This document shows, in pieces, positions 23,932 to 35,424 of a DNA stretch of 64,000 nucleotides. Every line of letters begins with the position of its first letter. Positions within the stretch are counted from its first letter, which is position 1. Both the position numbers and the translations under genes were made by a program. Below the pieces are notes generated by a model, which made no database searches, was not told where the DNA came from, and saw only the letters and a list, made by a program, of their open reading frames with translations. The stretch is from the NCBI GenBank assembly GCA_032209605.1, contig JASFXZ010000003.1, positions 10,356,807-10,420,806 of the forward strand, written 5' to 3'. This DNA is from Mactromeris polynyma. Taxonomy: Eukaryota > Mollusca > Bivalvia > Venerida > Mactridae.

Positions 23932-25832
23932 TCATGCGTTGAGACCATGTTTTGTGAATGTGGCTTTCCCTGTACCAACAACTCGTGCACCAGCTCTACA
24001 TTTACAATACCATCCAGTTACCAATACCTCGGTATATTCAATCCATAGCTTGTTTGATTTACCACTTGAGTGTCTACTTTGAATTTTAGCCATCAAAAGA
24101 CCTGGTTTTGCAATATTAAATAGCAATTCATAAGTTTTATTTGGTAAATACCTAATGTTATGTTTCTTAAGTATTCTTCATCTATAACTGGAAAGTTAAT
24201 ATTTTCAGTAGTACATGTATCTGCAAAAGATTTCCAACATGATCTTTGCCGATCCAAACCCTCACTTTCAACCATTTCCATCAGATGATTACTTTGTTTA
24301 GATAAATACAACATTTTTAACCCTATTCTTTCATCATCATCTTTAGTGAGACATAAAGGATTACAATATTTATTTGTAATTGCACATATAAGTTTCACAT
24401 AATCACCTATATAAGGTATTTGTGAATTTGAAACAACACCATCCAAAAGCTTCCAATTGTTTAATCTCCCATTTACAGACTCAACAACCCACCTTATTTT
24501 TGTTATAAGCCGTGATGTGTTACTATCAGCTGCTGTGTGTTGTTTTTGTCCTTTGTTTAAAAAAATGGCATTTCTGTTTGGATACCTAGTTCATGCATGA
24601 TATCTACTGCATCACGGAAACCCCTGTCTACAATAAAAACATCATGTTCACGAATCCACAGTTTTAGATGTTCTATATTGTGAGCAAATGCATGTTTTAC
24701 TATATTGGCATCATTGTTAGAATAATCACTAAACTATGGTCCAAGTACACTTACAACATAACCAGTTGTTGTGACAATCATCATTGGTTTGACTAAGGAA
24801 CGCTTTTTGTAAAGACTATATGACCGTCTCTGAAATTTGAAGTCAGAACTTTTTGTATATAGATGTAAGTGCCATCTAAAACAAGAATAGCAGGGGGTGT
24901 AAGTCCCCTGGTATGTTGAGAAATTACTGTTTCTCGGTCAATATGACTAAATCCAACATGATGATTGGTAAAATCCTTAGACAAAACTGTTCTTGCTGAA
25001 GATATAGCTCTTTTAATAGAATCTATACCAACATTAAAAATTGTAGACAGCAGGCGATTTGATATACCTGTTCGTAATTTGGTAAGAAGAATTCCTGCAC
25101 ATGTTCTTTGCGACTTTGTTTTGGATTGTCTAATATCCTGTATTTTTGAACATAAATCGTTAAATGAGTTTTTGTTTATACCTATAAAATTGACATAATC
25201 TGAATCTGACATTTGTAATTGCTCATCAAAATGGATTCTAGTAGCTTTAGTTTTGATGGCAATTTCCCGGGAATTTTGTATGACTTCTAATAATTCGGTC
25301 CTGCTAAAGGTTGACTCTAAACTGTAAACTATTGATTTCATGCAAATATCATCTTTTAATTTATCATTAAAGAAATGTCCAGGACAACATCTGGCACCAG
25401 CAGGAATAATAACATTATGATCTATAAATAGTTTATATCTTGTTTCTGAAGGTACAACAATCAATTTAAAATCCCTTTTTTACAAATGCAACAAGTAGAA
25501 TGAGATGCACCAGGCAGAGATGACAATGGCAATGAAATACTTTTGGGTGATTTAATGCATTTAGATTTCTTTGGCAATGGCTCATAAACATTATCAATAC
25601 TAACATTATCTTCAATAGGTACAGTTGTTGGAATAGTAGTTGACTCTTTACTACACTTTCTATAATAAATAACTCTACATTTTCCACAAATTACATCGGT
25701 GTCCTGAACTGAAACTAAGAGAGTCTTATACAATTGCCTGCGTATAGATCTGTTGTTGACCCCCTTTAGCTCTCTTCTGTCATTTGTTTTGGTCCGTTTT
25801 GAACATACAACACATGGGAAGGTTTTGTGACT
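23932..25832 (-). pseudogene. Decayed DDE_Tnp_4 (ISL2EU-like) transposase
   Basis: Remains of a cut-and-paste transposase. In protein order: an N-terminal CVVCSK...VICGKC pair (25700-25820) and STCCICKKG (about 25485), probably zinc-binding; a KLIVVPSETR...RCCPGHF segment (25380-25465); then the catalytic core. LDGTYIYIQ holds the first Asp (24874-24876), FIVDRGF the second (24626-24628), and RWVVESVNGRL the Glu (24480-24482). The C-terminal WYCKCRAGARVVGT resembles the start of a SWIM-type CxC finger whose later C/H residues are lost. Damage: single-base losses at runs near 25473, 24850 and 24559, a TAG at 24734-24736, and a break near 24120. TTCTTTTTCAG just upstream of TCACAAAACC (about 25833-25843) is a good splice acceptor, so a first exon lay further upstream. 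The family name is from memory; the DDE_Tnp_4 assignment is firm. Confidence 0.88.
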
Positions 25833-26430
25833 GAAAAAGAACAATATGCTCCTTTAGTGATGCAGTACAGGCTGATATTTATTTCTTTATTACAGGAACA
25901 AATTAATTTAAAAAATCCAAGGACTTTAACAACAAATGTAATTGAAATCCAGTTATAAAAGTTTCATACAGAAATGAAATATTCACTGATTTAATATTAT
26001 TTAGAATTTATTACAATAATTGTATATTATTTTGCAAGAAATATAATTTTATCATCAAACGATTGTATATTGTAGTATTATAACTGCAGTACAGTATAAT
26101 TATGTTCTAAAATACCTGGCAGTTTGATTTTCCATATTGAATTTAACAGTTTAGGCTCTACTTCTTATTGAATTGTGTTTGCGTCTTGGTTACCATCATA
26201 ATAATCTACTAAGGTGTGAGTCTGAAAGTAATATAAATGTAGATCTATTATTCAATGTCTTAATACACAGTTTCAACATAAAGATCTACATTGATAGATA
26301 TCTAAAGATAAATTTTCATTAATATGGAAACATGTGTGTATATGTCTCTGTCATAATTCAGTATTTGTTCAATTTAATGTAATTGACCATTTTTTAAATA
26401 AATAATATGTGTAGTTTAAATTAAAAACAA
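25833..26430. other. Unassigned 5' region of the transposase remnant
   Basis: Very AT-rich and may be intron of the transposase gene, given the acceptor at about 25833. No exon is identified. Confidence 0.4.
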
Positions 26431-26434
26431 ATTG

Positions 26435-26512
26435 ATGCTTCCGAGTTTTGAACCACGACCACCTAGGCAGCAGAGGGTACTCACACTAACCACTCAGCCA
26501 CGTAGACTAATC
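26435..26512 (-). repeat. tRNA-like unit (SINE head or tRNA pseudogene)
   Basis: On the minus strand TGGCTGAGTGGTTAG (26486-26500) fits an A box and GTGGTTCAAAACTC (about 26443-26456) fits a B box. The spacing and extra arm resemble Ser/Leu tRNAs. The B box deviates from GGTTCGAATCC and the acceptor pairing is poor, so a functional tRNA is unlikely. Confidence 0.6.
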
Positions 26513-27465
26513 AGATAATGCCATTCATAGAAACTCTTATAGGGTATATCACAGCGCAATCATTTATAATGCGATTTATAGATTGACGAAATATGTTCAT
26601 AAATGGCATTCACTAACAATTTGTTTCATCCAGAGTCATAGGCTAAATTCGTGCATTCAACATTTGCTATATCTATGTCAGACTACAATCAACGACGATC
26701 GTAAGCCAGACCAATCGGCAGACGATAGTTGTTTGCAGATCAACAACCTTAAGCGCGAATATCAAATAAAAAGAAAATATCATATTTAGCAAAATATATA
26801 ATTACCAATCTAATAATTGCGAAGGTCCATTGGATGTCTCAAAATATTTTCGACGAAAGATGCATCAAGTAGAGTGATATCGTCGTCAAGAAGGTGCGCG
26901 AAGTTTGTTTACATAGTTACATTCACCCTCAAATTCGTTCGTACTTCGGGGTTCGATACATGTATTTATTTATTTATTTCGCAATAAAATTCGGTTCCCA
27001 TCTCATATTTAGAAAGATTATTTGCGCTGAACATTTGATGACAAAAATAAAACCAAAAAGATGACTCGGCGCGAAAAATAACGACTTTCTTTCGCATTGC
27101 ACGGATGATGGTGAAAGATTCTAGCGGAAGACGAAATGTTTTGTTTTTTTTAAATTCAATATGTGCGCAGGCTTTTACCAAGTTTATATCTTGGGAATTA
27201 TTCGATAATTTGATCTTTCACAATCGTGCAAAGTTTGGAGTTAGTGCATGAGTGCGCAGGTATTGTAAATTGCTATTATATCAGGATTTTTCATGTAATT
27301 TGGCCGAATTCTGTCGTTATGTGTAACAATCGTGATCATGTATGACGTCATCAAACACACGTAGGCCTACATTGTCAAAATTATGTGTAAATGTTAGTTT
27401 AAGTCTTGATTAATTGATTCAGACCAAAAAAACGATAAAGTAACATTTTTATTTTTCAATAATAT
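26513..27465. other. Unassigned right interior of the block
   Basis: A second perfect TGACGTCA lies at 27343-27350. A minus-strand frame at 26966-27181 and a short one at 26821-26910 (LLDDDITLLDASFVENIL) look coding-like, but neither has an ATG or a convincing splice context. One could be the lost upstream exon of the transposase. Confidence 0.35.
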
Positions 27466-27691
27466 TGGGGCCAAAAACACGCCTATCGTACCTGGTTCAA
27501 AGATGTCTGGGGAATAGCAGGAACTATTGAAGAGTTATTCAGTAAAACTCCCATCTTGGATCTGGAATATGGTGAAGAGGATAAAGCCAACAATTCTAAA
27601 TAACTAAGTTATAAGTCATTAGTCATAAATAATGAGTAGGCCTAAAATATAAGTCAAAATGTCCCTCCACCGCTTCCGTACGACTGTGTAG
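27466..27691 (-). repeat. Right arm of the inverted repeat bounding the 13.5-kb block
   Basis: Inverted relative to 14118-14279, with inner GGGGCCAAAAACAC and outer GTCCCTCCACCGCTTCCGTA. This arm carries about 100 bp absent from the left arm. In that extra part the plus strand reads openly for about 41 codons, ending at TAA near 27603. Confidence 0.7.
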
Positions 27692-27797
27692 ATATGACAT
27701 GTCATGTCCTGGTGTTCGAAAAACATCTAATGTGTGATCTGTCTTAAATTCAGTTATTTTAAACTCCGTTTCCAAAAAGAGACAACAATATTTAATA

Positions 27798-27954
27798 TAC
27801 AGTAAATCCTCTTTTAAAGACTACCTCAATAATAAAACCTTCTCAAAATTAAGAACGCAATTTGCAAGTCCATTTTCACTGTTTTACCACCTCAATAAAA
27901 AAGACCTGTTTTCAAAGGTCGCAAGGGTGGTCTTATTATTGAGGTTTGTCTGTA
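27798..27954 (+). mobile_element. pogo-like MITE copy
   Basis: Starts TACAGTAAATCCTCTTTTAA and ends GAGGTTTGTCTGTA. Part of the interior is deleted. Confidence 0.8.
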
Positions 27955-28099
27955 TTTGAATTGAAATTAGTCTTCCGATACCCCTACTTTCGTATTTACA
28001 TATTATTTATGCAAGTAGAATTCGTTTATGTTAAAATTCCTTTATTTTACAATGATATATTGATTGTGAAACAGGTTAACAAATAATATCACTTAGACT

Positions 28100-28250
28100 C
28101 GATGAAAACTTTAAGGCTTGCAAACCAGTACTCGCGCCGAATTCAAGGATTGCAAAGTTCTTAGTTCAATCTCGCCCTGGGCGGAATCTGAACTCGCAAC
28201 ATTCGGACCAGGAGTCAATCGATCTACCCATCCACCTCGTCTCCTCTACA
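28100..28250 (-). repeat. tRNA-derived SINE-like unit
   Basis: On the minus strand TGGATGGGTAGATCG (28220-28234) resembles an A box and GCGAGTTCAGATTCC (28182-28196) a B box, 25-30 bp apart. About 80 bp of unrelated body follows. It is diverged and not expected to be a functional tRNA. Confidence 0.55.
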
Positions 28251-30514
28251 CATCGACCCAAAGTTCAAAACAGATTAATGCAAACATTAAAGTTCTTGAC
28301 TAGAATGGAAATGGTTCATAGAGTATAAATAAACTTAATAACGCTTACATTTTAATTTAGAATAGTTCATGTTAGCAACTGATATTTTCGTAATGCTTTA
28401 GTACAGAGTAGCCATATAACGTCAAGTCATCCAGTTAAAATCGTGTTGAATGTTGTATGAAAATGAGCAATAAAAGGATTCAGAATTCTAATAATGGAAA
28501 TGAAATGACACGATATTTTCAAAACGTCTGTTGAAGGAATCAAAGGCATTTAGAACTGAGTGAATAGAAATAACAGGAACATTGAAGCGTTCAGACTTAT
28601 GAACGCCAACGGACGATGGAATAGATTTGAAACTAAATACGTATAGCCGTAAAATTCTTTTAAAAGAGTAAAATATCACGGCGTATTGCTGTGGTCATAT
28701 GATTTAGGGGCTAGATAAGTATTCATGTTTGCTACGCGGGAATTAAATATAAAAATAATTGCAATGCTCCCTTAAGAACGCCTTTAAATAAGTCAAGTAT
28801 AAGATAAGTTTCACCTGAGCTACATGTATAAATCATTATGAATTTTTTTCTATTTTTTTTTTTGCCTCATGGTGTCAATTATTCTTGCATTGAAATTCGA
28901 CTACACACCTTCTAAAAAAATACTTTTACTCCACGATATTTCACTAATTGCATCACTTCGAAAGAGTATTCCACACATTTATTTATTATGATCATGTTTT
29001 TTTTTCACTTTGAATAATGTTTTAATCATAGTCTAATACCAAAGGTAAGCACATATTGTTATATTTGCAATCAACATCACGTTTCAATACAAATATAGAA
29101 ATGTATACGAAAATAATACTTTTAATTGCCGACGTTTAATAATTGTATATCCGTAGGTGTTTTATACAGAGATGTATACGAATCGAAGGTACGTAATAAC
29201 TAGATTTAATGACTCTCCTTTTCCTAATGTGGTGTAAAATATTGAATACCATCTCAAAAAATGTGTTATACGTTGTGTTTGATATAACTATGACCGTTTT
29301 AGTGACAAGATTTCATATTTCCAGGAATTCAGAAATAAACCACTTAGTAGTCTCTTCAGAAATGTATCATTTTCATTTTCAAAATGATGGCTTTAATTTG
29401 AACAGTTCATAATAAAAAAAATAATATATCGCAATAGTGCATTTTCATTTTCCTCTATCTAGTCTCGATCTTTCCAAATTGTTTTCTAAGGTTAGATAAT
29501 ATAACAAGTCTGACGTAGCAATGCATATTCCATATCCATATGTTCGAGCAGGTCAATGATGTGGTGCTGAGTAGTTCCCATGTCCTCATGCGTTCGGTCT
29601 TGGTTTTGTGTCCCCTCCCTGTGATGTTCCTGGTCAGTTTGGTATTGTTCAGTGTCCCCTACTTGCGTGTGCATCCTCCCTTTTCTGTCTAAGCAAAATG
29701 TGTATGTCTGAAGGTGTCGACAATTCATATAAATCTATTGCGAATTTCATCAATATCTCAAAAGTTTTGACCGACCGGATTACCACCAAGTGACGTTTCT
29801 TAAGAATAATAAAGTTTAGAGTTGTTCAGTACATTATGATGTTTTTCCACTAACCGTTCCAATGCGGTACCACCATTTGCATCTATCCTTTATGTCTGTG
29901 TCTTGTATACCTTTTGCCATTGTATCTGTAAATGTTTATAAGTTCATGTCTCCTCCTGAACGCTTTGTATAAGATAAATCCTGCTCGACTTCCATATACT
30001 TGTTCACTGTGAAAACGCTCAATATGAATGTATTACGAGTATCATCTAAATCTTTCGCGTTTTGTTTCATCAGGTCAACAGTGAGTGGCGTTTCGTTAGA
30101 ATAATACTTCACGCATGTGCATGTTACATAGTTTTGACTATACTCTGATATCACGGCTTAACGTACATTTCCATTATTAAAACTCCCTTTGACGTGAAGA
30201 GGTGAATACATGTTATCTTCTTTTGATATTTTTCTAGTCGTAGAACAACGCTATAATTATTGTGTTTGCATATTTGATTATGCATCATTTTCTTGTTTTA
30301 AGCCATCCAGAACTTAGCTTCCATAGAGAACTAGAATCACGAATAGCGGATTTTATCTATCTTAATTTTCTTAATTGAACGTAAACACACAAATGAATGC
30401 AAAAGAATAGTTCAAAAAGCGTTATTATAATTAGTGAATATGTTTTGAAATTGTGAATATTTTAAAGTACTATGTAATACTATTGAATACGAAGGCATAC
30501 AACAGTTATATTAC
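28251..30514. other. Unassigned intergenic sequence, 2.3 kb
   Basis: AT-rich with several homopolymer tracts near 28850-29000. No frame over 80 codons and no recognised motif. Confidence 0.45.
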
Positions 30515-31839
30515 TTAAAGCCCCATCACACCGAACTCGTTTTCACTACGTTCTGAAAAATGTAGCCGAACGGGCTTTAACTGTGTGCAAACGGAGTGGA
30601 CGTAGTATCAACTTTTTACGGTCTGTTTACGAACTTCATGGACGGGCTCGGACGGGTTTGATCGGTAAGGGTGCTCCAGAACTTTGAGCCTGCTCAAAAT
30701 TTTCGGGCGACCATCCCGTCCTGCAATTAAACGGAGTGACAACGTACTTAAAACGAGATGGACGTACTACAAACGGAATTTCCGTACTTGGATCGTACTA
30801 GGGACGTGCTATGACGTGGTACGGTCGGGTGTCAATTGGCAGTACATGTGCACACAGACCGGGTCCGTTTGTAGCACGTTCATCCCGTTCACAGACAGAC
30901 CCAACTCGACCGCATTACGTCCTTAGTGCGTCGTTATTCCGTCTAAATACGATCACAACAACAAGTTCTGAACAAGTTTGCAACACGTTTCTACACAGTT
31001 CTAAAAGTTCGCAGTAGGTTCTCAGTACGCTCTACTCGTTTTGAGTACGTTTATAGCGTTCTTACACAGTTCGTAAAACGTCCATCCCGTCTGCAGTACA
31101 ATCAGACAAGGTATGGTATAAATAGGGGCCGTTTTCTCTCTGGTTCATCATTTGGGTACAATAGTTTACAGTTTACATCTGTTCCTGACTTCAGTTGAGC
31201 AGGAGCTTGGGGATCGTTGGGTATTGGCAGCTTTAACACGCCCCGTAAATCTCGCTCATCTCGTCCTTGGAGGCATGATGATCCTAATGATGCAATTATC
31301 ACAACGATGGTCACGATTCTTGTCACAACTGTTGTGAACTTGATCTTTACAGCTTGAAACGGTGAACGAGAATGAGGACTGGCAGAAACGTGCTGGGTTT
31401 TTTATAGCCGTCAGGCCAGGACGTGATTGCAAATACGTTCTGAACGCACTAGGGACGATATGAGGACGTGGTCAAAACAAGTTAAATTGTCTGCAAACGA
31501 GGTGATCGAGTTACGAACAAGCGTGAATGGATTTCGACGTATAAGTATAGAACTAGTTACGAACGGGTTTAAACTGACTACAGACGGGCTTGGACTGCTT
31601 GGAAACGGTGTCCCCATGAGGTGAACGGGCAATTTTCCCGATCTGAACTTGATATAAACGGACTGCAGACGGGATAAAGACGATATGGACGTATCGAGAA
31701 CTGTTGACTAACTAGGGTCGCATTATAGACATTGTCCGGCCAAAGCTATACGTTCTAGCTAGACCACAACCCGTTTTACGATTTTTTAAGGACGGGTTCG
31801 GACGTTTTGAGAACTAGTTTGGTGTGACTGAAGCTTTAG
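30515..31839. mobile_element. 1.3-kb non-autonomous element with terminal inverted repeats
   Basis: Left end TTAAAGCCCCATCACACCGA mirrors the right end, whose reverse complement is CTAAAGCTTCAGTCACACCA; the match continues to about 30 bp. The TTAA-like edge suggests a TTAA target site, but the right TTAA is mutated. It is GC-richer than its surroundings and filled with ACGGGCT/ACGGGTT and GGACGT words. A TATAAATA (31117-31124, +) and an inverted TATAAAAAA (about 31397-31406, -) face each other around the centre. No transposase is seen. Confidence 0.7.
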
Positions 31840-32149
31840 CAAATTGCAGACTGTATATTATATCGTTAGATAAAAATACGAACTGCAACTAGATCCGCAG
31901 CGAAAAACTCCAGGAATTATTTGAAGTAAAACACGAGAAGTTCTGAGAATTCACAATAAACAAATAAGGCTTATTATTACAAAGAACATAAAGCTAAGAA
32001 AATACGTTATAAATAAACATGAGTTTTTTTATCTATCCGATAAAAATCACATCTTATCAGTAAACATTGCTATTTGGTAGACATTTAAGATTGCCATACA
32101 TGTTATTGCGTCGTCAAATCTTTTATACTTGTCGGTATTTTTAGTGAAT
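31840..32149. other. Unassigned intergenic sequence
   Basis: No supported feature. Confidence 0.45.
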
Positions 32150-32532
32150 TCCCAAGGCTGTAAATCGCTGTATAGTTTTATTTCTAGTTGTGTTTTAGAA
32201 GTATGTTAAAGTTTTCTCCCCCCATGTGCAGTTCTTCACTTGATATAGTGTTCAGGTTATTTTCTGCCCAGTTTCGGCCTATTGTTGCCAGCTGTCTTGA
32301 CTTGTCCTGTGATCTTTTCATCCATTAATTCCCCCCTTAACTGTTTGTCCTCTTTGATTCTCCTAGTTATTCCGTATATTCTCCTAGGCCATTTCTGGCG
32401 CATCTGTTCCCTAACATATGTACCCTTTAACCTCATCAAGTGCCTTATGTTTTATAGATTGTTGTTTTCCCGGAGGTATGTGTGGGGAAGCACTGTCTTA
32501 TGCATGTTGCGATCACTGTAGCAACTTATTCC
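32150..32532 (-). repeat. Interspersed family A, full-length inverted copy
   Basis: Runs in reverse from the CAGCGATTTACAGCC end (32150) to the GTTGCTACAGTGATCG end (about 32525). It matches 1270-1640 across nearly its whole length. Weak open frames on both strands recur between copies but are interrupted in each one. Confidence 0.85.
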
Positions 32533-33349
32533 GTCTACTATACCCCATTGTCCTTATCCCTAATTTCTTTTCCTTAATTAAAGACAAGGACATCATTAAC
32601 CTTAACATTTTCATCAGCGCCTTTTAAGAATTTCCTTAGCAAAATGGACGATACCTTATCTTTTAAGAAAAAAGCCATATATATTGAACCTCTTAAGATA
32701 AGACATTAAGTGAATACCATTTAAATATTACTTTTAAGGAAAATCCTAACCTTTCACCCCTTATCCGAAGGTTGTTCGAATCTCACATTGGGAGTGACCC
32801 GCGGTTTTCACACTCTATATTCGACGCAAATGGAATATAACAAACATTTAAAGCACACACAAAAATAATAACCATACAGCGAATTACAGCCTTGGAACTG
32901 TCAGTAAAATACTCGTTTTGAATGCAAATATCTTGTCATTGTTCTATATCCTCCTGCAAACATAAAATGTTCAATATGTAAAAGCTGGCCTTGTAAAGTC
33001 TTCATTGCAGTTTAATATCATTCAATGGGTGGTATATATACCGTATGCTGCAAATCAAAAATGGATAATATTGTCATTAAATAGCAAGTGTAACCTACAT
33101 ATCCTTACTGACTGCAATAAACCCGATAGTGTCTGCGAGACATCTACCCCAACCATGAACTACTTTTACATAATCATCGCAATGTATTGATATTAATGTA
33201 TTGTGTAAATATATCTAATCACATTGACGCATCACAGTCTCAGGTTTCAACAGCGTTGAAGTAAGCCTATGAGTGATTACAAACTAATTTTTATGAATTC
33301 AGTTGTAAATAAAAACAACACGGAAAATGTTCTAAATCATCAGAATGTA
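32533..33349. other. Mostly unassigned; B-box-like word and family A tail fragment
   Basis: GGTTGTTCGAATCTCA at about 32770-32785 is B-box-like, but no A box is clear. At 32858-32915 a plus-strand fragment with ATAACCATACAGCGAATTAC matches the 3' end of family A. The remainder is unrecognised. Confidence 0.45.
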
Positions 33350-33500
33350 AGGATCAAGGGGTTACAGAGAACGCCACAGTCGCCAGACGATGCCTCCCCG
33401 CTCAGATCTCAAGGAATACTCAGCCCACAAATCATATGGTTTGGGGAGTTGTAGGGGCAAACATGTAAGGGATGTGGCAATATGGCTGATTGATAAACTA
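33350..33500 (+). repeat. Interspersed family A, subfamily B copy
   Basis: GTTACAGAGAACGCCACA, then GACGATGCCTCCCCGCTCAG and GGGGAGTTGTAGGGGCAAAC, follows the subfamily pattern of 8880-9062 with many substitutions. Confidence 0.65.
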
Positions 33501-33590
33501 ATTTAAAGAGTATGATGTGACCAACAGGGAGAGGAAAGCAGAACTAATCGTTATCGTTAATTCAAAAAATGCTTTGAGTGTTTTCATACC

Positions 33591-33750
33591 CAGTAAAACT
33601 TCAATAATTAGACCATTCTATGTACCTTTGAAAACTGGTCTTAATATTGAGGTTGAATAAGAGCAGAACTGTCAAAATGAACTTCGAAAGTGTGTTATTA
33701 GTTTTGAGGTTGTCTTATTATTGAGGTGGTCTTTAAGTGATGTTTTACTG
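33591..33750 (-). mobile_element. pogo-like MITE, inverted copy
   Basis: Begins CAGTAAAACTTCAATAATTA and ends CTTTAAGTGATGTTTTACTG, the reverse order of the plus-strand copies. The flanking TA is lost. Confidence 0.8.
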
Positions 33751-33837
33751 AACATGTATATTGATTTCTTTTCCGAGTAATGCCTTAAAGACAAAATGAA
33801 ATATATTTTAGAAAAAATGGTAGGGACTTGTTTTATT

Positions 33838-35424
33838 TGCTGCTGTAGTTAATCTTTGGTTATTAATAATTGTAACCGCATCACATCTGAGCATTTAATG
33901 TACTATAACACGAACATTGAAGCGATATAATTTTGATCTGCACACCTTTAATGTCTCTGATAAATAGTCTAAATGCTAAACATGCGTCTTTTGAGTACTG
34001 AACATATTTGCATAAGCAATACGTTTATCAAAATGTTGATATTCATTGCGACCTCTTCAAAGCTACACATCGGAGGAAGCACATTTCGTATGTTGTTGAG
34101 GGGTTGTTGCTCTAGAGAGGTTAATTTTTCAAAGTTTAAGGGAAAATTGATCATGTTGTTGAAGAGAGAGTGTTGCTCAAGAGAGTAATAGATATGTATC
34201 AATTTAAGATTTGGGAGTTCTTTATACGTAGAGAAATTTACAATCCCCTATAAAGTATCAAATACCTTTTACCAATAGTCCCAATTACTTTGATTTAACA
34301 CTGTCAATGCTGGTCATCTTAGTACTTTGATTCTACACAGTCTTCGGTGCAGGATCAAATCGGTGATCTTGAATTCGGTCAACTCCGACATTGTTCGGGT
34401 TAGTCTTCGTGTGCTTCCGGATATTTCCGTAGCCAAGAAATAAACGAAGAGCATTTCCTTTTCAAATATTAGTATACCTGTAACATTTGCCCACCACCTA
34501 GCTTGCCTTTGATATATAAATTTCCTTAATTAATTTTAACAAGTTTGTAAAATTTGCATATATTAAAGGGAGGTAATTCACCAAACTGGAGCAGTCCGAG
34601 TATGTATTCAAATTCGTCAACTTCCGTCCAAATAATAGGAAAATAACGTTGCTCTATCTTTTTTCTACGCACTATGTTATGGTAACAGTATGGTATTAAA
34701 TGGAATATAACAATATAATATCATGATGCGCTCCCTGTCTGTGAGTACTTTGTAAATTGAAAATATATGAAATAAATTTAGAAATTGTGCAGTAGAAACA
34801 GTTACAAAACAAAACAGCCTTTGGATGGATTTAAGTAATTTGGAAATGCAATTAACTAAAATTTATAATTACTACGATACTTGGGGAAAACAGATAAGGA
34901 GCGTATCATGACCGTGCGACCACATACACGCATCATGCAGTTTTTTCGTCTCTTAACAAGAGACAAACAGAAAACAAGGTCAACGACTACCCCTTCTTGT
35001 CTCGGAGGGAAGAAGGGATATAGGGAAACAACCGCCAACCAAGCCAAGTGCTAAGCAGAAGACCGCAATCTGGTCTATATAGTCAAGTAGTTGAAGCCAA
35101 ACTGACCCCGTATATACAACTGCTAAATAACGTGTAAATGGCGTTTAAGAAATAGTCTTGTGAATGCAAGAGTGAATCTTTACGTTCAGTAATTACAGTT
35201 CAGCAGTGTATGCGATGTATTTACATGGAAAACTTACGCCTACATTTAACCAACTGTTTTCAAAGTTTAATAGCAATTGACCGTATAATTACAAAGATAT
35301 AAGCAAAAATATCAAATCGAAGTTTGTATTTTACATCCTTGTAGTAAATATCAGTACCCCCGGGGCATAAATACGCAAACTGTACGTAGCCATGTATCAG
35401 CGCAGTGTTTTCACACCCTTATAT
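33838..35424 (+). repeat. Diverged tandem duplication, copy 1
   Basis: 33838-34200 matches 35945-36210 (for example TTATTAATAATTG, CCGCATC.CATCTGAGCATT). 34203-35424 matches 38860-40110 (for example GATTCTACACAGTCTTCGGT, GGGAAACAACCGCCAACCAA, CATGTATCAGCGCAGT). The copy carries only about 1.5 units of the 73-bp minisatellite, near 34095-34190. It ends at TTATA, immediately followed by a Tc1 element end. No coding capacity is evident. Confidence 0.85.

Noticed and set aside
26966..27181. Minus-strand frame vaguely like a THAP zinc-binding domain (FRLPLE, FSANNLSKYEMG)
   Set aside because: The required C2CH residues are not all present, the start is TTG and there is no splice context. Too weak to call.
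31102..31326. Minus-strand frame with a signal-peptide-like start (IVTIVVIIASLGSS) downstream of a TATA-like box
   Set aside because: There is no ATG in frame near the start; it begins at GTG and extends upstream without a methionine. It lies inside a non-autonomous TIR element.
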